From contig NZ_JBOEGM010000004.1 in assembly GCF_050633425.1 (NCBI RefSeq), forward strand, positions 484,636-548,635: 64,000 nt of DNA. Reading direction: 5' to 3'. This document shows positions 17,865 through 25,405 of the stretch, piece after piece. The notes under the pieces were generated by a model that made no database searches, was not told the DNA's origin, and was given only the letters and a program-made list of their open reading frames with translations. This DNA is from Pelagimonas sp050633425 (GTDB taxonomy: Bacteria > Pseudomonadota > Alphaproteobacteria > Rhodobacterales > Rhodobacteraceae). The stretch's first letter is position 1. Each line of letters starts with the position of its first letter. The position numbers were made by a program, and so were the translations under genes.

Positions 17865-17892
17865 AAAAAAGGGGCACCCGAAGGCGCCCCTT
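17865..17892 (-). terminator. Terminator between phbA and phbB
   Basis: On the minus strand AAGGGGC pairs with GCCCCTT and is followed by a run of six T, directly after the phbA stop. Together with the 152-base gap to phbB this suggests that phbB has its own promoter or is reached by partial read-through. Confidence 0.7.
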
Positions 17893-17910
17893 ATTTCGGA
17901 AATCCGAAAT

Positions 17911-19086
17911 TTATGGGCGCTCAACGCAGAGTGCGACACCCATGCCGCCGCCGATGCACAACGTGGCGAGACCTTTCTTGGCGTCGCGGCGCTTCATTTC
18001 GAAGAGCAGAGTGTTGAGAACGCGGCAGCCCGAGGCCCCGATGGGGTGACCAATGGCGATTGCGCCGCCGTTGACGTTCACAATGGCCGGATCCCAGCCC
18101 ATGTCTTTGTTCACGGCACAGGCCTGAGCGGCGAAGGCTTCGTTGGCTTCGACGAGATCAAGATCGCCAACCGACCAACCTGCTTTGTCCAAGGCTTTGC
18201 GGGAAGCGTAGATCGGGCCAACACCCATAATTGATGGGTCGAGACCGGCAGTGGCATAGGACGCGATGCGGGCCAAAGGCTCAATTCCGCGCTTTTCAGC
18301 TTCATCCGCGCTCATCAACAAGGCACCTGCGGCCCCATCGTTCAAGCCAGACGCGTTGGCCGCCGTCACTGTGCCGTCTTTGATAAAGGCGGGGCGCAGT
18401 TTTTGCATGGCCGCCATTGTTGCGCCGTGACGAATGTATTCGTCTTTGTCGACAATGATGTCGCCCTTGCGGTTTTTGACGGTGAAGGGGATCACTTCGT
18501 CGTCAAATTTACCTGCATTTTGAGCGGCTTCAGCTTTATTTTGCGATGAAACGGCGAATTCATCCTGCATATCGCGGGTGATGTCCCACTTAGCAGCGAC
18601 GTTTTCGGCGGTTTGGCCCATGTGGTAACCGTTGAAAGCATCCCAGAGGCCGTCACGAATCATCGTGTCGATGTATTTCATGTCGCCCATTTTTGTGCCG
18701 GCACGCAGATGCGCAGCATGTGTGGACAATGACATGTTTTCCTGACCGCCCGCGCAAACGATCGACGCATCACCTAACATGATGTGTTGGGCGCCCAATG
18801 CGACAGCCCGCAGACCCGAGCCACACACTTGGTTGATACCCCAGGCTGCGCTTTCTTGCGGCAGGCCAGCATTGATATGGGCCTGACGTGCGGGGTTTTG
18901 GCCCTGAGCAGCGGTCAATACTTGACCAAGGATAGTCTCTGAGACCTCACCTTTTTCGATGCCGGCGCGTTCTACCAGTGCTTCTAGCACGGCAGAGCCA
19001 AGATCATGTGCAGGGGTGTTTGCAAAAGAACCGCTGAAACTGCCCACGGCTGTCCGTGCTGCAGATGCGATAACGACATTGGTCAT
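17911..19086 (-). CDS. phbA: Acetyl-CoA acetyltransferase (beta-ketothiolase)
   Basis: 391 residues from MTNVVIASAARTAVGSF at 19086, preceded by GGAGG. The biosynthetic thiolase condenses two acetyl-CoA to acetoacetyl-CoA, the first step of polyhydroxybutyrate formation. The active-site nucleophile is the cysteine of NQVCGSGLRAV near residue 88. The second set is the histidine of GGAIAIGHPIGASGCR and the cysteine of CIGGGMG near the C-terminus. It is adjacent to acetoacetyl-CoA reductase, the next enzyme. Neither PHB synthase nor phasin lies in the window. Confidence 0.96.
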   Translation of the reverse strand: MTNVVIASAARTAVGSFSGSFANTPAHDLGSAVLEALVERAGIEKGEVSETILGQVLTAAQGQNPARQAHINAGLPQESAAWGINQVCGSGLRAVALGAQHIMLGDASIVCAGGQENMSLSTHAAHLRAGTKMGDMKYIDTMIRDGLWDAFNGYHMGQTAENVAAKWDITRDMQDEFAVSSQNKAEAAQNAGKFDDEVIPFTVKNRKGDIIVDKDEYIRHGATMAAMQKLRPAFIKDGTVTAANASGLNDGAAGALLMSADEAEKRGIEPLARIASYATAGLDPSIMGVGPIYASRKALDKAGWSVGDLDLVEANEAFAAQACAVNKDMGWDPAIVNVNGGAIAIGHPIGASGCRVLNTLLFEMKRRDAKKGLATLCIGGGMGVALCVERP

Positions 19087-19233
19087 ATGAATTCCTCCGG
19101 CCAAGCGTACGAGGCAATACTTAGCGCGGTTTCGCGTTGTGCAAAACCTTGTATTGCTCGCCTATCAGAGGAAAGGAATAGATGAAGCTGCGGTGCAGCA
19201 AAAGAGACAGTGTGTCTCAGGCCTTCCGCAAGG

Positions 19234-20061
19234 TCACGCGGTGCGTTTGTTTTCTTCGTCACGCCACGGCGGGGTGACGGTGGGCGCTGCGAAATAGTAA
19301 CCTTGTAGGCAGGTGACACCAAGGTCTACGAGACATTGGGCATCCGCCAGATTTTCAACGTATTCGGCCACAGTAAACATATCAAATTGCTCAGCAATTG
19401 AGACCATTGCCCCAACAAGAACCTGATTGTCTGCGTCCTCGGCAATTCCAACCGCAAACTCGCCGTCAATCTTGAGGATATCGAAATCGAACTCCTTGAA
19501 ATGACGAAGAGCCGTATACCCCGATCCGAAGTCATCAATGGCAAAGGAAATCCCCTTGCCGCGCAGTTCTGTCATGAAGTTGATCACCAATTCCGGTATC
19601 AGCATGGCGGAATGTTCGGTGATTTCGAGAATCAGTCGTTCCGCGACAGTCGGATCCTGAGACAGCCCTTTGTTCAGTGTGCGCATCCATTTTTTATAGC
19701 CAATGGAGCGCGCCGACATATTTATCGACAGACGCAAATCCGGGACGCGACTTAGTTCAGCGATTCCTTTTTCCAAAGCAATGCAATCAAGCAATCGACC
19801 GTATTCGGTTTCCTCAACTGTGTTGATGAAGTCCCCGGCGGGGATAATTCGGCCAGTTTCATCGAGAACGCGGATCAGCCCTTCGTGAAAGGCGACCTGG
19901 TTCATTGCTTGTGATTGTACAACTGGTTGGAAGGCAAGCATAACCTGACGGTGCTTGATCGCCCGTTTGACCATATCCAGTATGCCTGCATCCCGTGTAC
20001 TAAGGGCGTGTTCCAGCGCATTGCGCGTACCGCCAGGGATGTTCGTGTGGTCGCGTGTCAA
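19234..20061 (-). CDS. EAL domain protein (putative cyclic di-GMP phosphodiesterase)
   Basis: 275 residues from a TTG at 20061, which follows GGAGG by five bases; the frame is open further upstream but would enter the rpsD leader. The signature triad reads EGL (AFHEGLIRV, E near residue 60) in place of EAL. Other conserved positions are kept: NMSARS, EITEHSA, IDDFGSGYTALRHF, KIDGEF and VAEYVEN (usual AEGVE), ending in LQGYYFAAP. The metal ligands and general base therefore look present, so activity is possible. There is no GGDEF or sensor domain, making it a stand-alone cytoplasmic protein. It is divergent from rpsD. Confidence 0.85.
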   Translation of the reverse strand: MTRDHTNIPGGTRNALEHALSTRDAGILDMVKRAIKHRQVMLAFQPVVQSQAMNQVAFHEGLIRVLDETGRIIPAGDFINTVEETEYGRLLDCIALEKGIAELSRVPDLRLSINMSARSIGYKKWMRTLNKGLSQDPTVAERLILEITEHSAMLIPELVINFMTELRGKGISFAIDDFGSGYTALRHFKEFDFDILKIDGEFAVGIAEDADNQVLVGAMVSIAEQFDMFTVAEYVENLADAQCLVDLGVTCLQGYYFAAPTVTPPWRDEENKRTA

Positions 20062-20152
20062 ATCCGCCTCCGTTTCGAACCTGCCACATTTGTGACGTGA
20101 AGGGCTTAAGTGACTCTTAATGCTCGGGTTTGCATCGAATTGTAGCGAACGT

Positions 20153-20180
20153 GGCCGTGTCAAAGGTGGTTGACACGGCC
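20153..20180. promoter_or_regulatory. 28-base palindrome overlapping the rpsD promoter
   Basis: GGCCGTGTCA, an eight-base spacer and TGACACGGCC form a perfect ten-base inverted repeat. Its right arm contains the TTGACA -35 hexamer of the predicted rpsD promoter. No T-run follows, so an operator is more likely than a terminator. The bound protein is not known; the site also lies upstream of the divergent EAL gene. Confidence 0.5.
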
Positions 20181-20197
20181 GCATGCTGGCGTATAAG
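20170..20197 (+). promoter_or_regulatory. Predicted rpsD promoter
   Basis: TTGACA at 20170-20175, a 16-base spacer and TATAAG at 20192-20197 give a near-consensus housekeeping promoter with expected transcription start near 20204, about 100 bases before the rpsD start. Confidence 0.7.
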
Positions 20198-20303
20198 CGC
20201 GCCTTCATTGGTGTTGGTGGCCCCCGCAAGGGGATCCCTGTCATTTCGGCAAAATCCGGAAAGAGGACAACGCCCTTCAAAACCTAACTGAAGGATATCA
20301 GCT

Positions 20304-20924
20304 GTGACCAAACGCACATCTGCCAAGTACAAAATCGACCGCCGCATGGGCGAAAACATCTGGGGCCGTCCAAAGTCACCAGTAAACCGCCGCGAATATG
20401 GCCCCGGTCAGCACGGTCAGCGCCGCAAAGGCAAAATGTCCGACTTCGGCCTGCAGCTGCGCGCCAAGCAGAAGCTGAAAGGCTACTACGGCGATCTGAC
20501 TGAAAAGCAATTCCGCCGCATCTACGGTGAAGCTGAGCGTGTCAAAGGCGACACCGGCGAAAACCTGATCGCATTGCTGGAGCGCCGCCTGGACGCGGTT
20601 GTTTACCGCGCCAAGTTCGTTGCAACTGTGTTTGCTGCGCGTCAGTTCGTAAACCACGGCCACGTTCTGGTGAACGGCAAGCGCGTCAACATTCCTTCTT
20701 ACCGCGTTAAAGAAGGTGACGTTGTTGAAGTTCGTGAAAAGTCGCGCCAGATGGCGGCTTTGATCGAAGCGACTCAGCTGCCTGAGCGTGATGTTCCTGA
20801 CTATATCGAAGCGGATCACTCCAAAATGTCCGCCACGTTTGTGCGTTCCCCTGGTCTGGCCGATGTGCCTTACCCAGTTGTTATGGAACCGAACCTGGTG
20901 ATCGAATACTACGCTCAGAACTAA
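20304..20924 (+). CDS. rpsD: 30S ribosomal protein S4
   Basis: 206 residues, the standard S4 length. S4 nucleates assembly of the 30S subunit by binding the 16S rRNA 5' domain. N-terminal part: KYKIDRRMGENIWGRPKSPV, without zinc cysteines. The S4 RNA-binding domain follows from about residue 95 (RLDAVVYRAKFVATVFAARQ, then FVNHGHVLVNGKRVNIPSY). The start ATG... is read here as GTG at 20304 after GAAGGATATCAGCT, fitting the family N-terminus MTKRTSAKYK. It is transcribed alone from its own promoter and ends at a terminator. Confidence 0.98.
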   Translation: MTKRTSAKYKIDRRMGENIWGRPKSPVNRREYGPGQHGQRRKGKMSDFGLQLRAKQKLKGYYGDLTEKQFRRIYGEAERVKGDTGENLIALLERRLDAVVYRAKFVATVFAARQFVNHGHVLVNGKRVNIPSYRVKEGDVVEVREKSRQMAALIEATQLPERDVPDYIEADHSKMSATFVRSPGLADVPYPVVMEPNLVIEYYAQN

Positions 20925-20945
20925 GCGTCGTCTTCAATTTTATCG

Positions 20946-20974
20946 AAAGGCCGTTCCATGTGGGGCGGCCTTTT
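20946..20974 (+). terminator. rpsD terminator
   Basis: AAAGGCCG and CGGCCTTT form an eight-base-pair stem with a 12-base loop, and the 3' arm ends in TTTT. It starts 21 bases after the rpsD stop. Confidence 0.75.
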
Positions 20975-21026
20975 GCGTTTCCGTGATGCGGGTGAGATGC
21001 CGTTTCCAGGGGGGCGGTAGACAACA

Positions 21027-21056
21027 AAAAAACGCGTCCAAAAGGACGCGTTTTTT
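21027..21056. terminator. Bidirectional terminator between rpsD and the DUF1127 gene
   Basis: AAAAAACGCGTCC, loop AAAA, GGACGCGTTTTTT: a perfect 13-base-pair stem with an A-run before it and a T-run after it, so it works on both strands. It ends the DUF1127 transcript and backs up the rpsD terminator. Confidence 0.9.
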
Positions 21057-21091
21057 GATGTTGTCGCGCGCAGAACGCGCTGACCACGTGA

Positions 21092-21307
21092 TTAGATATA
21101 CAGAATATCGCGAAAGACGTGACGTGCGATATCGCTGCGTTTCAGGCCTTTGGCGGCGAGTTGTTCGTCGGTCATACGCTGGAGGTTTTCGATTTGGGCC
21201 ACACGCGCATTTGCTTCTGCGATGTGGACGAGCCAAGAGAAAAAGCCTTCAAAGAACCCCGAAAACGGGCTGGCCTTGACGGGAACGGATGTCGATACAT
21301 GTGCCAT
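21092..21307 (-). CDS. DUF1127 family protein
   Basis: 71 residues. The C-terminal domain IENLQRMTDEQLAAKGLKRSDIARHVFRDILYI is the arginine-rich DUF1127 pattern (shown in positions 39 to 71). Family members studied in alphaproteobacteria are linked to stress, RNA turnover and phosphate or carbon metabolism. The N-terminal segment (SGFFEGFFSWLVHIAEAN) is amphipathic. It is monocistronic between a strong terminator and a likely small RNA gene on the same strand. Confidence 0.85.
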   Translation of the reverse strand: MAHVSTSVPVKASPFSGFFEGFFSWLVHIAEANARVAQIENLQRMTDEQLAAKGLKRSDIARHVFRDILYI

Positions 21308-21442
21308 GGAGTGCGCCTCGTGAATTGATAACGTGTTTCTGAAACCAACTTATGCTGCGTCGCAGCGATGAGGTAGTAGGGCGCTAACATATCCGCCAAC
21401 ACCATTATGCATGGCTCAAGTTGGGCCTCAGGGCGCGTAACA

Positions 21443-21557
21443 CAAGAAAAAGGGGGCGGCCCAAGAGCCACCCCCACTTTGATGAAATGCATCGTTACAC
21501 AAGATTAAAAGCCGTTCCGAAGCTAAATCACATCGCTAAGGTTGCGGTCACACTCAC
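21443..21557 (-). ncRNA. Candidate small RNA, about 115 nt
   Basis: On the minus strand a promoter (21564-21593) is followed about 110 bases later by a rho-independent terminator, with no plausible open reading frame with a ribosome binding site between. The only ATG in range (21492) opens a frame that runs through the terminator stem. The transcript would begin near 21557 and end in the T-run near 21445. I do not recognise it as SRP RNA, 6S RNA or tmRNA. Prediction from signals only; a short leader of the downstream DUF1127 gene is the alternative. Confidence 0.5.
21446..21475 (-). terminator. Terminator of the candidate small RNA
   Basis: On the minus strand GGGGG-T-GGC and GCC-G-CCCCC pair around a short loop, followed by TTTTTCTT. 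The nearest annotated gene upstream on this strand (YcaQ-like) ends about 290 bases away, so an unannotated transcript is likely to end here. Confidence 0.7.
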
Positions 21558-21563
21558 AGTCCC

Positions 21564-21593
21564 ATTATAGCGCCAAATTTGAAGATTTCGCAA
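21564..21593 (-). promoter_or_regulatory. Promoter of the candidate small RNA
   Basis: On the minus strand TTGCGA (21588-21593), an 18-base spacer and a perfect TATAAT (21564-21569). Expected start near 21557. Confidence 0.6.
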
Positions 21594-21623
21594 AAAAACT
21601 GACGCCTGATAGCGCCAAAGTTG
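21568..21623. repeat. Two direct repeats TAGCGCCAAANTTG, 42 bases apart
   Basis: The 14-base motif occurs at 21568-21581, over the -10 region of the predicted small RNA promoter, and again at 21610-21623 upstream of the -35. The spacing equals about four helical turns, suiting cooperative binding of one regulator to the same face of the DNA. No known box was recognised. Confidence 0.45.
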
Positions 21624-21767
21624 GGGGTTTTGGATTTTGAGTCACGAAACAGGATGGTAAAAGGGCAGATTTTCGTGAGATCGCCTATTTTTTGAGCGAA
21701 GGTTGCGGCGCTGTCACGGCCAGCTTCCATTGTTGCGAATCTGTTGGTCTGAGGAAATTTGCCCCAC

Positions 21768-22970
21768 TTACTTTGCGGAACGCATCCAGCCGTCTGCAAA
21801 ACTTACACCACTTTGACCACAAAAACGGGCCATCCGAGCCAGCTCGGCTTCCAACTTTGTCTGGCGCCCGCGCCCCCATGCGACGCCCCGTTCCGGCCAA
21901 ACCGCAGTGACACGCAAAGAATCGTCGGTCTTGTCTGTTGCGGCATCGATTCGACCGACAAGCCTGTCCCCTTCGAGGATCGGAAAAACGTAGTACCCAT
22001 ATTGCCGTTTGGCGGCGGGCGTGAATATTTCGATCCGATAGTGAAAGCCAAACAGATGCTCAGCGCGTTTTCGATCCCGCAAGGCGGGGTCAAACGGGCT
22101 CAGAATTCGGAGGCGATTTGGCGGTTGAGGAGCCTCCGTGGCTTGCGTCTCGACATCTGGGCGAGCAAAGAATTTGCGCACTGTCCCGTCATGCTGCTCG
22201 ATGCCGATCTGAATGATGCGGCCCGATGTTAGCTCTGTCTCACACCATGCGCGCGCTTCGGCCGCCGAGATTGTCGCCCAGAACGCTGCGATCTGACCGC
22301 TGGTGGCAAAGCCGAGGCGATCCAGAGCAGCGTTGCACAACCAATTTATGCTCTCTGTTTCAGGGGGCGTTGTCTGCGCAAGCTGTTCAGGAATAACCCT
22401 GTTGGTCAGGTCAAAAACTTTGCGAAACTGCTCACGGCGCGACACCGCAAGCTGGCCAGTTTGCCAAAGAAATTCCAGGGCCGTTTTGGAGGGATGCCAA
22501 TCCCACCAACCGCCGGACCCGCGCTTTTCTTCGTCGCCGACATCTCCAGACCCGCATCCGCCTTGCAACGTGATTTGGTCCAATACCGCTTGTAGCTTGT
22601 CTTCAAACCCGCCGCGCCGCCAAACGCTCCAACGTTTGCGCAAGAGCGCATCGTTGCGTTTGAACCGAATGTGCCAATGCGGATAGAATTCCGTTGGTAT
22701 GACCGAGGCGTCATGGGTCCAATGTTCAAAGGCGCTGCGATCTTGTTCTAGCAGAGTGTCCAGATTTTGAGGCCGATAAGCCGGTCGGCGCGAGAATAAA
22801 ATCATGTGATGCGCCCGCTCAATCGTGCGAACGCTATCGACCTGCACAAAGCCCAAGCGCGTGATCAAGTCGAGCAAATCCGCGCCTTTTCCAGAACCCG
22901 TCGGGGGTTCGGCCAAGGCGTGTTTGTGCAAGAACAGGCGCCGCGCATCGGAATTGGAAAGCGTGATCAC
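21768..22970 (-). CDS. YcaQ-like winged-helix DNA glycosylase family protein
   Basis: 400 residues, full length for the COG3214 family (E. coli YcaQ), whose members unhook interstrand crosslinks and remove alkylated bases. The catalytic Q-x-D motif is present at residues 43 to 45 (GFVQVDSVRTIERAHHM), and the tandem winged-helix architecture is reflected by SRREQFRKVFDL and the C-terminal YYVFPILEGDRLVGRIDA segment. The GTG start overlaps the TGA of the LacI-type regulator gene, so the two are translationally coupled. A DNA-repair gene in the same unit as a LacI regulator is unusual. Confidence 0.85.
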   Translation of the reverse strand: MITLSNSDARRLFLHKHALAEPPTGSGKGADLLDLITRLGFVQVDSVRTIERAHHMILFSRRPAYRPQNLDTLLEQDRSAFEHWTHDASVIPTEFYPHWHIRFKRNDALLRKRWSVWRRGGFEDKLQAVLDQITLQGGCGSGDVGDEEKRGSGGWWDWHPSKTALEFLWQTGQLAVSRREQFRKVFDLTNRVIPEQLAQTTPPETESINWLCNAALDRLGFATSGQIAAFWATISAAEARAWCETELTSGRIIQIGIEQHDGTVRKFFARPDVETQATEAPQPPNRLRILSPFDPALRDRKRAEHLFGFHYRIEIFTPAAKRQYGYYVFPILEGDRLVGRIDAATDKTDDSLRVTAVWPERGVAWGRGRQTKLEAELARMARFCGQSGVSFADGWMRSAK

Positions 22971-23992
22971 CGGCGTTTGAGCGTGTCGCCATAGGCAATT
23001 TTCGGGGTCAGCTCGACAAGTTTGTCCAATTCAGCGTCAGGGTTTTCGACACGGGTTGCGATAATTTGCGCCGCGCGCGTGCCGATTTCGGTGCGACAGG
23101 CATCCATTGTCGCCAATTGGCGCGGCAACCCTTGCAGCAATTCGACTCCATTGAACCCGGCGAGACCAACTTGGCCGGGAATGTCGATGCCTTGATCGAG
23201 CAGATGCAACAACCCACCCGCGGCGATCATGTCGTTGGAGTAATAGAGGAAATCAATGTCAGGGTCGCGAGACAGCATAGCATCGGTCATTTCGCGGCCT
23301 TTGGCCAAAGCGGAGCCGCCAGAATAGAATTCCTGATCGACAACTTCGACACCTTCCTTGGCAAGCGCTTCGGTGAAGCCTTCAAACCGTTTGCGCGCCC
23401 GGTGGTCGAGCGGCATCTTGGTGCCCATAAAGCCGATGCGTTCGTAGCCCTGTTTGATAATGGCCTTGGCCATTTCGCGCCCGGCTCGGCGATGGGAAAT
23501 GCCGACCGCGCTGTCAATAGCCTTGCCATCGGTGTCCATAATTTCAACAACTGGAATGCCACTGGCCTGCAACATGGCGCGGGCGGCGTCGGTATGCTCA
23601 AGACCCGCGATGATAACGCCCGACGGACGCCATGACAGCATTTCATACAGCACCCGCTCTTCTTTTTCGGGCATGTAATCGGTGACACCGACAACGGGTT
23701 GTAGCTCGGTTTCTTCAAGAACACTTGAGATCCCCGACATAACCTCAGGAAAGACCATATTGCGCAAAGATGGAATGATCACAGCGACGAGATTGACCCG
23801 CTGGCTGGCCAAGGCTCCGGCGATCTTGTTGGGGACGTAGCCAAGGGTTTTGGCGGCCTCAAGAACCTTTTCGCGCGTGGCTTGGCTCACGTCACCACGG
23901 TTGCGCAACACCCGACTGACCGTCATTTCAGAAACCCCCGAAGCTTCGGAGACATCACGAAGGGTCAACGGGCGGGAAGCATCATTGGTCAC
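22967..23992 (-). CDS. LacI family transcriptional regulator
   Basis: 341 residues. The N-terminal helix-turn-helix (TLRDVSEASGVSEMTVSRVL, residues 9 to 28) and hinge helix (PNKIAGALASQR) are clear, followed by a periplasmic-binding-protein-like sugar-binding domain (VAVIIPSLRNMVFPEV, then DFLYYSNDMIAAGGL). It resembles GntR-type regulators of gluconate metabolism, but no gluconate genes are adjacent, so the effector is open. Its gene is upstream of and overlaps the YcaQ-like gene. Possible operators lie at 24019-24076. Confidence 0.9.
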   Translation of the reverse strand: MTNDASRPLTLRDVSEASGVSEMTVSRVLRNRGDVSQATREKVLEAAKTLGYVPNKIAGALASQRVNLVAVIIPSLRNMVFPEVMSGISSVLEETELQPVVGVTDYMPEKEERVLYEMLSWRPSGVIIAGLEHTDAARAMLQASGIPVVEIMDTDGKAIDSAVGISHRRAGREMAKAIIKQGYERIGFMGTKMPLDHRARKRFEGFTEALAKEGVEVVDQEFYSGGSALAKGREMTDAMLSRDPDIDFLYYSNDMIAAGGLLHLLDQGIDIPGQVGLAGFNGVELLQGLPRQLATMDACRTEIGTRAAQIIATRVENPDAELDKLVELTPKIAYGDTLKRR

Positions 23993-24018
23993 GGGCGAAT
24001 TCCTTTTGGTTTAGGAAA

Positions 24019-24076
24019 ACGTTACCGCAAACGTGGCGCAGGGCACAAGATGGCCAATATGACGCGGTGGTAACGT
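24019..24076. promoter_or_regulatory. Possible LacI-type operator half-sites
   Basis: ACGTTACC (24019-24026) and its reverse complement GGTAACGT (24069-24076) lie upstream of the LacI gene. The first contains the palindromic core AACGTT with a central CpG, a common LacI-family feature. Autoregulation is inferred. Confidence 0.3.
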
Positions 24077-24085
24077 GACAAGCTA

Positions 24086-24114
24086 ATGACAAGGCCGGGT
24101 CGACGCGGTATTGA
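24086..24114 (+). promoter_or_regulatory. Predicted tRNA-Arg promoter
   Basis: ATGACA (24086-24091), 17-base spacer, TATTGA (24109-24114). The expected start, about seven bases later, lies just before the mature tRNA at 24125. Confidence 0.5.
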
Positions 24115-24124
24115 ACGGGTGCGT

Positions 24125-24201
24125 GGCCCCGTGGCTCAACTGGATAGAGCAGCCCCCTCCTAAGGGGCAGGTTGCAGGTTCGAATCCTGCCGGGGTCGCC
24201 A
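24125..24201 (+). tRNA. tRNA-Arg (anticodon CCT)
   Basis: A complete 77-base cloverleaf with encoded CCA. Acceptor arms GGCCCCG and CGGGGTC pair with one G-T wobble; the anticodon stem GCCCC/GGGGC encloses loop CTCCTAA, giving anticodon CCT, which reads AGG. The T arm is GCAGG-TTCGAAT-CCTGC. The chromosome changes from conserved to eroded accessory genes right after this tRNA, which is a common integration point. Confidence 0.97.
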
Positions 24202-24503
24202 TTTTCTGGAAATGCCGTCAAAAAAAGCAAATGCTTGCGTAAAACAAAGCAGTAACGTGCGCCAAAGCATTGATGAAGTCCTTCCTGATTATTCTATTTA
24301 AATACAGCATACTAAAGACGTGATGCGTCAATTTCAGCATGTACATGAAAGCGCACTTTCATCGACGATTTGACAGTTCTTACCTAATCACATTTCCAAA
24401 GGCCGAGCAGGTTCCGGAACCTTTCATAACACATATCCCCGACGTTCATTGATCGTACGGGCGACAGCCCGAGGCCATCCTTGCGCTATGAAAGGACCCC
24501 GAC
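24202..24503. other. Intergenic stretch after tRNA-Arg
   Basis: About 300 bases of AT-richer sequence than its surroundings. I see no gene, no integrase remnant and no obvious repeat of the tRNA 3' end in it. Confidence 0.5.
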
Positions 24504-24746
24504 ATGACCCGATCACAGACCACCATCCCGTTTCATAACCTGACCTTCCTCGACGACCTACCCAAACTGCGGGATGTCCAGAAGCGGCTGACGAATTTCC
24601 AGAAGACAACCCGTGAGAAAACTCAGCGCGCCGAGATTGAGGCGGGTCGTATGACGGATGATGATCGCGTGTATCCTTACGACTTGGTCGATGACGCCGA
24701 CAAGCAACGCATTAAGGGACGTGCCATTTGGGTCTTCGAGAGATAG
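24504..24746 (+). CDS. Small hypothetical protein upstream of a decayed AAA+ gene
   Basis: 80 residues, charged and helical (DLPKLRDVQKRLTNFQKTTR and DADKQRIKGRAIWVFER). AAAGGA lies nine bases before the ATG. The gene ends at a TAG that is in the same frame as the following AAA+ remnant (24762), with 15 bases between, so it may be either an intact small partner gene or the N-terminal end of a larger reading frame cut by this stop. Family not recognised. Confidence 0.45.
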   Translation: MTRSQTTIPFHNLTFLDDLPKLRDVQKRLTNFQKTTREKTQRAEIEAGRMTDDDRVYPYDLVDDADKQRIKGRAIWVFER

Positions 24747-24761
24747 CAAGCTGCTTCTGGC

Positions 24762-25396
24762 ATGCAACATCCTTCTGAAGAGAACTGCGTTAGGCTAACT
24801 GCCCTCAGGGGTGGGTTGTCGGTTTCCCGTATCGCCAAAGAGCATGAGGCTGACGAGATAGCCGCTGCGCTGCGCTTCAACCCTCTCGTCTTGGTCGGCT
24901 CACCGGGGATGGCAAGAGCCACTGGGCACGTCGCGTCGCACCCCACCTCTCGGTGCCCGCGGCAATGATTAACGCGACCGGTGAACCCGCGGAATTTACT
25001 CTCGTCTGGTCTCAACGCGGCTGGTCCAACACGACGCCGGGCAAGTTGATGCAGGCGGTTCCACGAGAGCAACATGGCGGGCCATTCGTCAGCAGGCGAT
25101 GTCCATTCAAGCAGAGGGAGCCGTCACAGGCTCACGGAGGCGCTCCTGCCGTTGTTGGAATGCATGACAGCGGCGACTTTGGGATGCGCGTCCTTTCAGA
25201 TCAAATGCGATATGACCCATGTGAAATGGGTGATAATAGCCAACGGCCGCGTCGGGATTTGCCAGATCCGGCAATGGCCGCACTGATGGATGTCTTCGAC
25301 TGCGATGCGATTGCGAACGCTGGTTTGAGTTGGCGGACCGTCAGCCGAATGCTCGACCGCGCTCAGACGCTGACTTGCCAGCCGGTGCTGAATTGA
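24762..25396 (+). pseudogene. Decayed AAA+ ATPase gene
   Basis: Pieces of one AAA+ ATPase lie in two alternating frames. The first runs to LRFNPLVLVGSPG. One base appears lost in the Walker A codons, so GKSHWARRVAPHLSVPAAMI continues in another frame with NATGEPAEFTLVWSQRGWSN. The Walker B segment that should follow REQHGG is missing, and RGSRHRLTEALLPLLE with KCDMTHVKWVIIAN appears in the first frame. A further deletion joins the C-terminal piece MAALMDVFDCDAIANAGLSW, ending in QTLTCQPVLN. At least two frameshifts and two deletions make a functional protein impossible. Intact relatives would be Lon-like AAA+ ATPases of about 300 residues or more (inference). Confidence 0.75.
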
Positions 25397-25405
25397 AATC
25401 GCATC

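Noticed and set aside
21172..21492. 106-codon frame on the minus strand over the DUF1127 gene
   Set aside because: It passes through the terminator stem of the candidate small RNA and lies antiphase to the better-supported DUF1127 frame.
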